DNA of 64,000 nt from CAVSRC01 sp963750065 (GTDB taxonomy: Bacteria; Pseudomonadota; Alphaproteobacteria; Rhizobiales; Kaistiaceae). The DNA lies in NCBI GenBank assembly GCA_963750065.1, contig CAVVPK010000021.1, forward strand, positions 45,596 to 109,595, in the 5' to 3' direction. The notes beneath the pieces are model-generated. The model ran no database searches. It was not told the DNA's origin and saw nothing but the letters and a program-made list of their open reading frames with translations. The position numbers and the translations under genes were made by a program. Position 1 is the stretch's first letter. The number at the start of each line of letters is the position of its first letter. Below, piece by piece: positions 8,054-19,198 of this stretch.

Positions 8054-8476
8054 ATGGACCAGCGGGTCAGTGTCATCACGCTCGGCGTCGCCGACCTTGA
8101 GCGGTCGTGCAGCTTCTACGCGGCGCTCGGCTGGCAGCGCGGCAATAAGGACGAGGGCGTCGTCTTCTTCCAGATTCCCGGTGCCGTCTTCGCCCTGTGG
8201 TCGCGTGCCGCACTGGCCGAGGAAGCCCGTCTGACCGACACCGGGGCCGCCTTCGGCGGGATTGCGCTCGCCTATAATGCCCGTTCCAAGGAAGAGGTCG
8301 ATGCGGTGCTGGCCGAGGCGAAGGCGGCCGGTGCTACCCTCCTCAAGCCGGCGGAAGAGGTGTTCTGGGGCGGCTATTCGGGCTATTTCGCCGATCCCGA
8401 CGGCCACCCCTGGGAGGTGGCCTGGAACCCGGGCTGGTCGCTTGACGCGGAAGGGCGGGTCAGCCTGCCGGCCTGA
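8054..8476 (+). CDS. VOC-superfamily (glyoxalase/bleomycin resistance-like) protein
   Basis: A 140-residue vicinal oxygen chelate protein with two beta-alpha-beta-beta-beta halves: SVITLGVADLERSCSFYAALGW, and later EVFWGGYSGYFADPDGHPWEVAWNP with the DPDGHPWEV signature. Family members bind a metal and act as glyoxalases, dioxygenases or resistance proteins; nothing here fixes the reaction. It begins 21 bases after the recA stop and precedes alaS, so it interrupts the usual recA-alaS pair without an obvious terminator. Confidence 0.85.
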   Translation: MDQRVSVITLGVADLERSCSFYAALGWQRGNKDEGVVFFQIPGAVFALWSRAALAEEARLTDTGAAFGGIALAYNARSKEEVDAVLAEAKAAGATLLKPAEEVFWGGYSGYFADPDGHPWEVAWNPGWSLDAEGRVSLPA

Positions 8477-8566
8477 AAGCCGTTACGATTATGGACATGG
8501 CCGCCGCCGGGGCTGTAGAACCCGGCGGTTGCGGCTTTGCCGCGTTTCCCAGAACCCCGGACGGTT

Positions 8567-11236
<2,670 letters not shown>

Positions 11237-11292
11237 GCGATGGAGCGGGGGCGGACCAGCGGAGCGGCGCAGCGGCGCGCCGCAGGACGGCC

Positions 11293-12540
11293 GTGAGGCA
11301 CCCGCGCTCCCGTATTCCCAAAGCCGGCCCGGCGGCGGTCGCAATAGCGCGCCTTCGCCGCCGGACCTTCGAGGTGCTGGAGGAAGCGCGGCGCGACGAT
11401 CCGCTCAGCCGTGTCATCGATCTCCTGCTGATCGTGCTGATCACCGTCAATCTGGCGGCGGTCGTGCTGGAATCGGTGCCCTCCCTGTCGCTTCGCTATC
11501 ACGCCGTCTTCGCGCTCATCGAGTTCGTCTCCCTGGTCGTCTTCACGGTGGAATACGCGGCGCGCATCTGGGCCGCGACCGACCAGCCGCTGCGCCCGCG
11601 GCGCTACCTGCCGCCGTGGCTGGGCTACATGGTCAGCGGGCCGGGGCTGATCGACCTCCTGGCCGTGATGCCCTTCTGGGTCGCGCTGTTCGCCACCGCC
11701 GATCTGCGCGTCCTGCTCGTCTTCCGCATCGTCCGCTTCCTCAAGCTGGCGCGCTATTCGCCGGCCATGCGTTCGCTGCTCGATGCGCTCTATGCGGAGC
11801 GGCGTGCGCTCTTCGGCTGCGTCGTCATCCTGCTTGGTGCGACCGTGGTCGCCGCCTCGATCATGCATGTCATCGAGGGGCCGACCCAGCCGGACAAGTT
11901 CGGCACCGTGCCCGACGCCATGTGGTGGGCGATCGTGACCCTGACGACCACCGGCTACGGCGATGTCGTGCCGCTCACACCGCTCGGCCGCCTCGTTGGC
12001 GGGCTGACAGTGGTCATGGGCATCCTCATGCTGGCGCTGCCGGTCGGCATCGTCGCTACGGCCTTCGCCAACGAGATCCACCGGCGCGATTTCGTCGTCA
12101 CCTGGGGCATGGTGGCGCGCGTGCCGCTGTTCGCCGGGCTGACCGCCAGCGAGATCGCCGATATCACCCGCCTGCTGTCGGCCCAGTCGGTCGAGCCCGA
12201 CGGCATCATCGTGCGCAAGGGGAGCCCGGCGCGGGCGATGTATTTCATCGCCGCTGGCGAGGTCGAGATCGATCTGCCCAAGGAAAAGGTGCGGCTCGGC
12301 GTCGGCCATTTCTTCGGCGAGATCGCGGTGCTGCGCCGCGCCCGGCGCTCGGCCACGGTCACCGCGGTGACTCGCACCAATCTTCTCGTGCTGGACGGTT
12401 CCGACCTGCATGCGCTGATGGAGCGGGATTCGCGCTTTGCCGAGCGCGTGCGCGCCGTCGCGCGCGACCGCGTCGGCCAGGATGTGGTGACGCCGCGTGG
12501 CGATATCGTCAGCGAGGAGCTGGGCGAGGAGGGCGCCTGA
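11293..12540 (+). CDS. Cyclic nucleotide-gated K+ channel, MloK1-like
   Basis: A 415-residue six-helix channel with a C-terminal cyclic nucleotide-binding domain. The selectivity filter TLTTTGYGD is at residues 216-224, between pore helix WWAIV and S6 (GGLTVVMGILMLALPVGIVATAFA). The S4-like FRIVRFLKLARYSPAMR has only a few charges, as in MloK1 of Mesorhizobium. The CNBD (about 285-400) has GHFFGEIAVLRRARRSATVTA, matching the phosphate-binding cassette. It would let K+ pass in response to cAMP. It starts 56 bases after alaS. Confidence 0.9.
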   Translation: MRHPRSRIPKAGPAAVAIARLRRRTFEVLEEARRDDPLSRVIDLLLIVLITVNLAAVVLESVPSLSLRYHAVFALIEFVSLVVFTVEYAARIWAATDQPLRPRRYLPPWLGYMVSGPGLIDLLAVMPFWVALFATADLRVLLVFRIVRFLKLARYSPAMRSLLDALYAERRALFGCVVILLGATVVAASIMHVIEGPTQPDKFGTVPDAMWWAIVTLTTTGYGDVVPLTPLGRLVGGLTVVMGILMLALPVGIVATAFANEIHRRDFVVTWGMVARVPLFAGLTASEIADITRLLSAQSVEPDGIIVRKGSPARAMYFIAAGEVEIDLPKEKVRLGVGHFFGEIAVLRRARRSATVTAVTRTNLLVLDGSDLHALMERDSRFAERVRAVARDRVGQDVVTPRGDIVSEELGEEGA

Positions 12541-12585
12541 GCGGCGGGGCTCACCGGCTAGGCTGAACTCGGCTATCGTCGGGGT

Positions 12586-12982
12586 ATGGGCGAAGGCGAG
12601 TGGATTCGCGAACTGATGATCGTGCTGGCGACGGCGGGCGTCGTCGTGCCGCTGTTCGGCCGGCCGCCGCATCGGTGGCTGGCTGGCGGAGCGCCAGCAC
12701 AGCGCCCGCCATGGTGCCGGGCCGGGAGCGTCAGGGGCGTTTCCGATCCAGGCGCGCTCATGGGGCGGAATGGTCCGCTTCGGTCCGGGCGCCGACTTCG
12801 CTGCGATCGGCAGCCTCCAGGAGCGGGAGCCGATCACCCTCCTGGCGCAGTCCGATGCGCCGCTGTTCCAGAACGTCCCGTGGTTCAAGATCCAGTTTCG
12901 CGGCCGCATCTGCTACCATTGGAGCGGCATCATCTGTGGCATAGACGCACCGATCCCAGGAGCTTTCCAGACATGCAACTGA
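12586..12982 (+). pseudogene. Frameshifted membrane-anchored SH3-domain protein
   Basis: Two overlapping pieces in different frames read well together. The first (from 12586) gives a soluble start and one membrane helix, RELMIVLATAGVVVPLF. The second gives FPIQARSWGGMVRFGPGADF, EREPITLLAQ and VPWFKIQFRG, a bacterial SH3-like domain, ending at 12982. The total, 397 bases, is one base more than a multiple of three, so one extra base in the GC run near 12656-12670 explains it. The joined protein would have 131 residues. It overlaps the next gene by ten bases. A sequencing error or real decay are both possible. Confidence 0.5.
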
Positions 12983-13763
12983 GTCGCGCGACAATCCCGG
13001 CCGCCGCCGTCCTTCTCGCCATGGCGGCGCTGCCCGCCTTCGCCCAGGGGGGACGCGCCAAATGGAGCTTCGAGCACTACGACGCCGACCAGAACGGCCA
13101 GACCAGCTACGTGCTCTCCTATGGGGTGCCGGAGACGGATGCCGTCGCCTTCACCGCGACCTGTCACGGCGGCATGCAAGGCCCCGCCATACCGGTGCTG
13201 CTGTCGGTGGATTACGGCGACGCGCCGGATGGTGCGCCGGTGACCGCCCGCATGCGCAGCGGCAGCTTCGACGCCAGCTATGCGGCCGCGGTTTCCAGCC
13301 AGAGTTCCGAATCCGCCGGCGTCCTCGTGCAGGTGGGCACCGACGATCCCCTCTGGCATGCGCTCAGCCACAATGACAGCATCGCCTTCTCGGCCGGCGA
13401 CCGACAGCCAGTCAGCGTATCGCTGCAGGGCTCAGCCGGCCGGTCGAGGATTTCCTGCAGACCTGCCGGTCGGTCTTCGCCGAAACGGATGCGGCGACGC
13501 CCGCCCCGCCGGAGTTGATGACCGCTCAATACGTCTGTGACGACGGAACGCGGTTTCGCGCCCAGTTCGACAATTCGCGCGCCTATTCGATCGCTATCCT
13601 GTCGTTCAGCGACGGCTCCGAAGTGCCTCTGATTCAAGCCGAATCCGGGTCCGGCGTGCGCTATGGGAACGGCGACGATGCCCTTTCCACGGAGGGCGAC
13701 AGCGCCGTGCTCGGCCGCGTCGGCAAGCCTGACGTCAACTGCCAGGCGACCGGCTCTCAGTGA
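12973..13763 (+). pseudogene. Frameshifted exported protein with C-terminal MliC-type lysozyme-inhibitor domain
   Basis: The ATG at 12973 opens a signal peptide (ATIPAAAVLLAMAALPAFAQ) and an unrecognised domain with CHGGMQGPAIPVLLSVDYGD. After about residue 155 the frame shifts by one missing base near 13434-13447. The continuing frame gives VEDFLQTCRSVFAETD and then YVCDDGTRFRAQFDN, GSGVRYGNGDDALSTEGDSA, a MliC/PliC-like domain; such proteins inhibit C-type lysozyme in the periplasm. The 791 bases are one short of 264 codons. Either a sequencing error or a recent inactivation. Confidence 0.6.
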
Positions 13764-13771
13764 TTGTCTGA

Positions 13772-14377
13772 GGCGGTCCTGTTGCCCGGCCGGCGGTTCA
13801 GGCCGGGCACTCGTGGAACGACGAGGCGCGTACGGTCAACAACAACCTCGTTCCGAACGGTATCGAGACGGCCAAGGCGAGCTTCGGCGGCTGGTACATC
13901 GCCCCCGAGGCGACGCTCGGTCGCGCCTTTCCGATGCCGGCGCGCGAGGGCACCTTTACGCTCACGCCGAGCGTGCGGCTGCGCTATCTGCATGCCGCCT
14001 TCGACGGCTACACCGAGACCGGCTCGACGGCGAACCTGACGGTCGGCGCCCGCTCGCTCGACAATTTCGAGGAGCGCGTGCAGCTCAAGGCGACGACGGA
14101 ACGTGCGCTGGCTTCGGGCTCGGTGCTGACCACCGACCTGCATGGTGGCGTGATCGGTTCCCAGCGGCTCGGCGGCAGCACAATCAATGCGACGCTGCTC
14201 AGCACGGCGATCCCGTTTGCCACGCCGGGGGCGAAGGATGTGTGGGGCGGCTTTGCCGGCGCCGGCCTGGCGCTGCGCACCGGCCGCACCACGTTCTCTC
14301 TCGCTGGCGAGGTCACGCATTACTCCGACAGCAGCACCGTGTTTGCCGCTGAGGGGGGCGTCAGCCTCGCCTTCTGA
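13772..14377 (+). pseudogene. Remnant of an autotransporter beta-barrel C-terminus
   Basis: An open frame without a credible start encodes about 200 residues that read as the end of an autotransporter translocator domain: HSWNDEARTVNNNLVPNG, SFGGWYIAPEATLG, LTPSVRLRYLHAAFDGYTE, alternating strands and a final aromatic residue in GGVSLAF. There is no passenger domain, signal peptide or full 12-strand barrel. A TGA in the same frame at 13769 closes it upstream. The piece lies right after the frameshifted MliC gene and is best read as the leftover of a deleted surface protein gene. Confidence 0.65.
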
Positions 14378-14411
14378 TCCGCCACTGCCGGCGCCTCGTT
14401 AGCGGGGCAGG

Positions 14412-14457
14412 CGGCCGTCGTTCTGCCGTTCGATCATCCAGCCGGGATATTCCGGCG
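14412..14457. repeat. 46-base exact direct repeat, copy 1
   Basis: These 46 bases are identical to 15578-15623, which encode the C-terminal end of the aldo/keto reductase. Here they are out of context, between two autotransporter-derived pieces. Both copies have the same orientation and bracket the phosphodiesterase gene. Confidence 0.9.
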
Positions 14458-14517
14458 CCGGCCTGGCGCTCCACGCCGGCCGCGCCACGTTCTCGCTCTC
14501 GGGTGAGTTGAGCTACC
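14453..14517 (+). repeat. Second, diverged copy of an autotransporter C-terminal segment
   Basis: Translates to GAGLALHAGRATFSLSGEL, close to GAGLALRTGRTTFSLAGEV in the remnant at about 14258-14315. The DNA agrees at roughly four of five positions over about 55 bases. It is joined to the 46-base repeat through a shared CCGGCG and runs into the 3' end of the phosphodiesterase gene, whose stop (14513-14515) lies inside it. Confidence 0.7.
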
Positions 14518-15499
14518 GCGCGGCGAGCGCCGGGCCGATGCGGTCGACGCGGTTGGTCCAGATGAACCCGTCGAAGTGCGCCGGTACGTCGCCGAGTTCT
14601 GCGACGGTGTCGATGCCGCTGGAGAAGCCGCTGTTGTCATAGGCACCGAGGAGAACCACCCGCGTGCCATAGGCGGCAAGGCGCTGGGCCAGTCGGTTGG
14701 GGAATCCCCAGATCAGGCGGCCATAGTTGATCGGCAGCATGAAAAGCGTGTGGCGGCACGCGGCCGGTACGATGCCGAGCCAGCCCATGAGCTCGTAGCG
14801 GATCAGGCAGCGCTTCGCCGCATCCGTGCCGAGGACCGTCAGGTCCGGCGCGTCAGCGGCGAAAGCATCGATGGCCTTGCCGCCGCCGTACACCCAGACG
14901 CGCGCGCGGTGCTCTGTCGGCAGAGGCGCCAGCCTGGCCGCGAGCCGGCGGCCCTCGTCAGGATCGTCGCTCTTGATGTTGATGAGGAAGCGCCGGTCCG
15001 GAAAGGCAGTCAGCACCTCGTCGAGTGTCGGCATCGCGCCCACGCCGCTCCCGCGGAACGGGAAGGTTCTGCCGCCGTCGGCGGTGTAGCCGTAGCCGAT
15101 GTCGAGCGCCTTCAGCTCGGCCAGCGTGTGGTCGCGCGTGACGCCGTGCCCGTCGGTGCGGCAGTCGAGCGTCCAGTCATGGAACACCACGAAATCGCCG
15201 TCGGTGGTCGGGTGGACGTCAAACTCGATGATGTCGGCGCCGGCCGAGAAGGCGGCGCGGAAACCGGTGAGGGTGTTCTCCAGAAAAGGATGCTCAGGCG
15301 GGAAGATACGCGCCGCCGTGCAGGTGGTGGCCGTGATGCCTTCCCGGTGGAAGCTCTGGCCGAGGCCGCGATGGGCGATGATCAGCGGCTTGGCCGATGG
15401 CTGCGACGCCAGCAGATTGGTGTTGAGCACAAAGACGACGATCGCCAGCGCCAGGGAGAACAGGGCAAGCAGGCGAGCGAGGCGCAAGAGACGTCGCAC
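14513..15499 (-). CDS. Glycerophosphodiester phosphodiesterase family protein
   Basis: Cleaves glycerophosphodiesters to glycerol 3-phosphate and an alcohol. The 328-residue protein begins with a basic patch and one hydrophobic segment (LLALFSLALAIVVFVL), so it is membrane-anchored or exported. The GDPD fold shows IIAHRGLG with catalytic His, IEFDVHPTTDGDFVVFHD (metal-binding Glu/Asp and second His), and later FLINIKSDDPDE and WTNRVDRI. The last codons and stop lie inside a foreign-looking segment at 14453-14517, so its original C-terminus may have been replaced. It is flanked by the 46-base direct repeat. Confidence 0.9.
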   Translation of the reverse strand: MRRLLRLARLLALFSLALAIVVFVLNTNLLASQPSAKPLIIAHRGLGQSFHREGITATTCTAARIFPPEHPFLENTLTGFRAAFSAGADIIEFDVHPTTDGDFVVFHDWTLDCRTDGHGVTRDHTLAELKALDIGYGYTADGGRTFPFRGSGVGAMPTLDEVLTAFPDRRFLINIKSDDPDEGRRLAARLAPLPTEHRARVWVYGGGKAIDAFAADAPDLTVLGTDAAKRCLIRYELMGWLGIVPAACRHTLFMLPINYGRLIWGFPNRLAQRLAAYGTRVVLLGAYDNSGFSSGIDTVAELGDVPAHFDGFIWTNRVDRIGPALAAR

Positions 15500-15564
15500 G
15501 GGAAGGCTCCAACAAAGAGCCTACCCGTGTCGCAGAAAGCCGCCAAAATAAGGGCGGGCCGGCC

Positions 15565-16587
15565 TCAGCCCGTCAGACGGCCGTCGTTCTGCCGTTCGAT
15601 CATCCAGCCGGGATATTCCGGCGGCAGCGCGCTGACCGTGTCGAGGGTCGACAGTTCCTCGGCCGTGAGTGTGATCTCGGTGGCGGCGATATTGTCGTCG
15701 AGTTGGTCCGTGTCGCGCGCACCGACGATCACGCAAGTGACGAAGGGCTGGCGCAGCAGCCAGGCGATGGCGATACGCGCCACCGAGACGCCGTGCGCCT
15801 CGGCCATCGGCCGCATGGCGTCGATGCAGTCGAAGGCACGCGTCTTGTCGATGATCGGGAAATCGAAAGTGACGCGGCGGGCGCCCTCCGGTCCGGTGCC
15901 GTCGCGATTGTATTTGCCCGACAGCAGGCCGCCGGCCAACGGGCTCCACACCATCAGGCCGACGCCCTGGTCGGCAAGCAGGGGCGCGATCTCGCGCTCC
16001 AGGTCGCGCCCGGCGATGGTGTAGTAGGCCTGCAGCGAGGCGAAGCGCGCCCAGCCGTGGCTATCGGCGACGCCCAGCGCCTGCATGATCTTCCAGGCCG
16101 CCCAGTTGGAGCAGCCGACATAGCGCACATGGCCCTGGCGGACGAGGTCGTCGAGGGCGCGAACCGTCTCCTCGACCGGCGCCAGCAGGTCCTGGCCGTG
16201 GATCTGGTAGAGGTCGATATAATCGGTGCCCAGCCGCTTCAGGCTCGCCTTGACCGCGTCCATGATATGGCTGCGGGAAGCGCCGCGATCGTTTGGCCCC
16301 TTGCCGGTGGCGCCATGGACCTTGGTGGCGAGCACGAAATCGGTGCGCGGACGGCCGGAATTCGCCATCGCCTTGCCGGTGATCTCCTCCGACAGGCCTT
16401 CGGAATAGACATCGGCCGTGTCGATGAAATTGATGCCGGCGTCGAGCGCGCGGGCAAGGAGCTTGTCGGCGACCGACTGGTCGACCTGACCGATATTGGT
16501 CCAGAAGCCACGGCCGCCGAAGGTCATGGTGCCGAGACAGATTTCGGATACGAGGAGGCCCGTACGGCCGAGAGGCTGGTAGCGCAT
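15565..16587 (-). CDS. Aldo/keto reductase
   Basis: A 340-residue NADPH-dependent (beta/alpha)8 oxidoreductase. The catalytic tetrad is visible: Asp and Tyr in FIDTADVYSEGLSEE, Lys in VLATKVHG and His in DLYQIHGQD. The C-terminal half has SPLAGGLLSGKY and the cofactor-binding VIVGARDTDQLDDNI. This is the YdhF/YajO-like AKR group that often acts on aldehydes; the substrate is unknown. Start at 16587 (MRYQPLGRTG), matching homologues; longer upstream starts encode no recognisable sequence. Its last codons contain copy 2 of the 46-base repeat. Confidence 0.93.
   Translation of the reverse strand: MRYQPLGRTGLLVSEICLGTMTFGGRGFWTNIGQVDQSVADKLLARALDAGINFIDTADVYSEGLSEEITGKAMANSGRPRTDFVLATKVHGATGKGPNDRGASRSHIMDAVKASLKRLGTDYIDLYQIHGQDLLAPVEETVRALDDLVRQGHVRYVGCSNWAAWKIMQALGVADSHGWARFASLQAYYTIAGRDLEREIAPLLADQGVGLMVWSPLAGGLLSGKYNRDGTGPEGARRVTFDFPIIDKTRAFDCIDAMRPMAEAHGVSVARIAIAWLLRQPFVTCVIVGARDTDQLDDNIAATEITLTAEELSTLDTVSALPPEYPGWMIERQNDGRLTG
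15578..15623. repeat. 46-base exact direct repeat, copy 2 (in the aldo/keto reductase gene)
   Basis: The probable source copy of the repeat at 14412-14457: it encodes the end of the aldo/keto reductase (PEYPGWMIERQNDGR region) on the minus strand. The distance between copies is 1166 bases. Confidence 0.9.
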
Positions 16588-16714
16588 GGGATTTGTCCGT
16601 CGTGAAGGGGATAGCGGGCGCAGTGAAGGCCGTGTCGAACCTGTTTTTAAGGCATGATGGCCGGATGGCAAGCCACCGGGCGCGTTCAGGCTGCCAGCGC
16701 GTGCCGGATGCGCC

Positions 16715-17597
16715 TCACAGAGCGGCGATCTCCGACAAGGGATCGACCCAGCGCGGTTCCCAGCCGAGTTCACGACGGGCCTTGGCGCCGCTCATCGTCT
16801 GGTCGAGTGCCAGGCCGCTTGCCCATTCGCCCTGTTCGCGGACGGCGGTATCGACGGCGACGATCTCCGGGTCTGGTTGGCGCGTCGCAAAACGCTTGGC
16901 AAATGCCCGGGCGATGCGCCCCACCTCCAGCCCCGCGATCGAGCCGCCGATATAGCTCGCCCCGCGCGGCGCCTTTGCGAGCGCCAGAGCGTAGAGGTCC
17001 GCCAGATCGTCATCGCGCACCAGCGGCCAGCGCACGGATTCAGAGCCGACCACGCGCACCGCCGCGCGTTCGGTGGCATCCTTGCGAAACCGGCGGAAGA
17101 CGCCGCCGCCATCGGCTGCGTAGACCATCACCGGGTGAATGACGATGCCGTCGACGGCGTCGCTTTCCAGGACTGCCCGGAGCCCCGGCAGCATCCAGGC
17201 AAAGGACGGCGGCGGCGCGAAAGGCCAATCCTCGTCGGCCATCGCGCCATCGGTCGCGCCGAACAGCCAGTTGCCGCCGGTGAAGACATAGCGGACCTTC
17301 GGAGAGCGCCCGGCCAGATGCGCCAGCAGCATGTCGAGCAGACGCCGGTTGACCTCTTCCATGGGGCATTCGAGATCTTGGGCTGCGTGGATCACGGCAT
17401 CCACAGGCGGAAGGGCCGAAACCCACTTGCCGGGCTCCATGATATCTCCCGTCAATGGCTCGGCGCCCAATCGTGCCGCCTTTTCGGCCGATCGCGCCGA
17501 TCGTGCCAGGACAAGCACGGTGTGGCCGCGCCGCTTCAAGTTCCACCGATACCGCTGTTCCGATCTGTCCCGTGCCGCCGAGAACGAGCACGCGCAT
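16715..17597 (-). pseudogene. Frameshifted NAD-dependent epimerase/dehydratase
   Basis: An extended SDR (Rossmann) protein broken near its N-terminus. The ATG at 17597 opens MRVLVLGGTGQIGTAV, a clean dinucleotide-binding GxxGxxG, but the rest of the fold (LKRRGHTVLVLARSA, DAVIHAAQDLE, YVFTGGNWLFG, IHPVMVYAADGGGVF, ELGWEPRWVDP) is in the next frame from about 17539. The 883 bases hold one base too many for 294 codons. A TTG at 17539 could start a shortened product but would lose the cofactor site. Likely sequencing error or fresh mutation. Substrate unknown. Confidence 0.65.
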
Positions 17598-17727
17598 GGC
17601 CGTCTCCGTTTTGTTTCGCGGTTCCGCGCAGCCTGGTTGAAGCCGCGTCACTGCCGCACAGATCAGGCGTTTGTCCGAGCTTCCGCAATTGCGGGGCGCA
17701 GGACAAAGGGTCGCGGCCGCGAGAGCT

Positions 17728-17768
17728 TCAAAAAGCAAAGGGGCGGATGCGTCGTGCATCCGCCCCTT
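17728..17768 (-). terminator. Rho-independent terminator after icd
   Basis: On the minus strand AAGGGGCGGATGC and GCATCCGCCCCTT (arms 17756-17768 and 17738-17750) form a perfect 13-bp stem with a five-base loop, followed by TTGCTTTTTGA. It lies 22 bases after the icd stop. Confidence 0.9.
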
Positions 17769-17790
17769 GTGCAATCCTGGTAGGGACGGC

Positions 17791-19003
17791 CTAGCCCATC
17801 GCCTTCTGCAGGTTCTCGTCGACCTTGTCGAGGAAGCCTTCGGTGGTCAGCCACTTCTGGTCGGGGCCGACCAGCAGCGCCAGGTCCTTGGTCATGAAGC
17901 CGCTCTCGACGGTGGCCACGCACACCTTCTCCAGCGTCTCGGCGAAGCGGACGAGCGCGGCATTGTCGTCGAGCTTGCCGCGATGGGCGAGCCCCCGCGT
18001 CCAGGCGAAGATCGAGGCGATCGAATTGGTCGAAGTGGCGTGGCCCTTCTGGTGCTCGCGATAGTGGCGGGTGACGGTGCCGTGGGCGGCTTCCGCCTCC
18101 ACCGTCTTGCCGTCGGGCGAGAGCAGAACCGAGGTCATCAGGCCGAGCGAGCCGAAGCCCTGGGCGACCGTGTCGGACTGCACGTCGCCGTCGTAGTTCT
18201 TGCAGGCCCAGACATAGCCGCCGGACCATTTGAGCGAGGCGGCGACCATGTCGTCGATGAGGCGGTGCTCGTAGGTGATGCCGGCGGCCTTGAACTTGCC
18301 GGCGAACTCGGCCTCGAAGACTTCCTGGAAGAGGTCCTTGAAGCGGCCGTCATAGGCTTTGAGGATGGTGTTCTTGGTCGACAGATAGACCGGATAGTGG
18401 CGCGCAAGGCCGTAATTCATCGAGGCGCGGGCGAAATCGCGGATCGAACTCGTCGAGGTTGTACATGGCCATGGCGACGCCGGAGCCGGGGGCGTCGAAG
18501 ACCTCGTGCTCGATCACCTTGCCATCGTCGCCGGTGAACTTGATGGTCAGCTTGCCCTTGCCGGGGAAGCGGAAATCGGTGGCGCGGTACTGATCGCCGA
18601 AGGCGTGACGGCCGACGACGATCGGCTGCGTCCAGCCGGGCACCAGGCGCGGCACGTTCTTGCAGATGATCGGCTCGCGGAAGATGACCCCGCCGAGGAT
18701 GTTGCGGATGGTGCCGTTCGGCGACTTCCACATCTTCTTGAGATTGAATTCCTTCACCCGCGCCTCGTCGGGGGTGATGGTGGCGCATTTGATGCCGACG
18801 CCGTGCTTCTTGGTCGCCTCGGCCGCGTCGACCGTCACCTGGTCGTTGGTCAAGTCGCGGTTCTCGATCGACAGGTCGTAATAGAGCAGGTCGATATCGA
18901 GATAGGGGAGGATTAGCTTGTCCTTGATCAGCTGCCAGATGATGCGGGTCATCTCATCGCCGTCCATTTCGACGACGGGGTTGGCAACCTTGATTTTGGC
19001 CAT
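17791..19003 (-). CDS. icd: NADP-dependent isocitrate dehydrogenase (apparent frameshift)
   Basis: Oxidises isocitrate to 2-oxoglutarate in the TCA cycle. The N-terminal piece (MAKIKVANPVVEMDGDEMTR ...) and C-terminal piece (MNYGLARHYPVYLSTKNTILK ...) are full-length parts of the homodimeric eukaryote-like IDH of alphaproteobacteria. They are in different frames, joined at 18446-18451, where GAACTC stands for an expected GACTC; removing one base restores LDESIRDFARASMNYGL. The 1213 bases are 404 codons plus one. For a central gene this is most likely a sequencing error. A strong terminator follows. Confidence 0.93.
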
Positions 19004-19113
19004 GGGCGGGGAACCTTCGGTCTGAATAGGGAGGCGGCGGGAAAGGTGGGCGTCTTCCTATCAGCCGTTGCCGCGCCCGCCAAGATGGCGGCGGTCGTTG
19101 CCGGACATCTTTG

Positions 19114-19145
19114 CCCGGCCTGCCGGCGCGGGCCGGCAGGCCGGG
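19114..19145. other. Perfect 14-bp stem-loop between hdeD-like gene and icd
   Basis: CCCGGCCTGCCGGC (19114-19127) pairs fully with GCCGGCAGGCCGGG (19132-19145) around a four-base loop. Neither side has a U-tract, so it is not a classic terminator for the upstream minus-strand gene, though it could stop or stabilise its transcript 3' end. Confidence 0.5.
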
Positions 19146-19198
19146 TGAGAAAATCCCGGTAAGCCCTTACGGCGCCGTCAGAACCGGCGCCGGGATGT

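Noticed and set aside
12586..12660. N-terminal remnant of a KefB-type cation:proton antiporter
   Set aside because: The LATAGVVVPLF helix does resemble one, but the following frame gives a linker and an SH3 domain, so a single frameshifted SH3 membrane protein is simpler.
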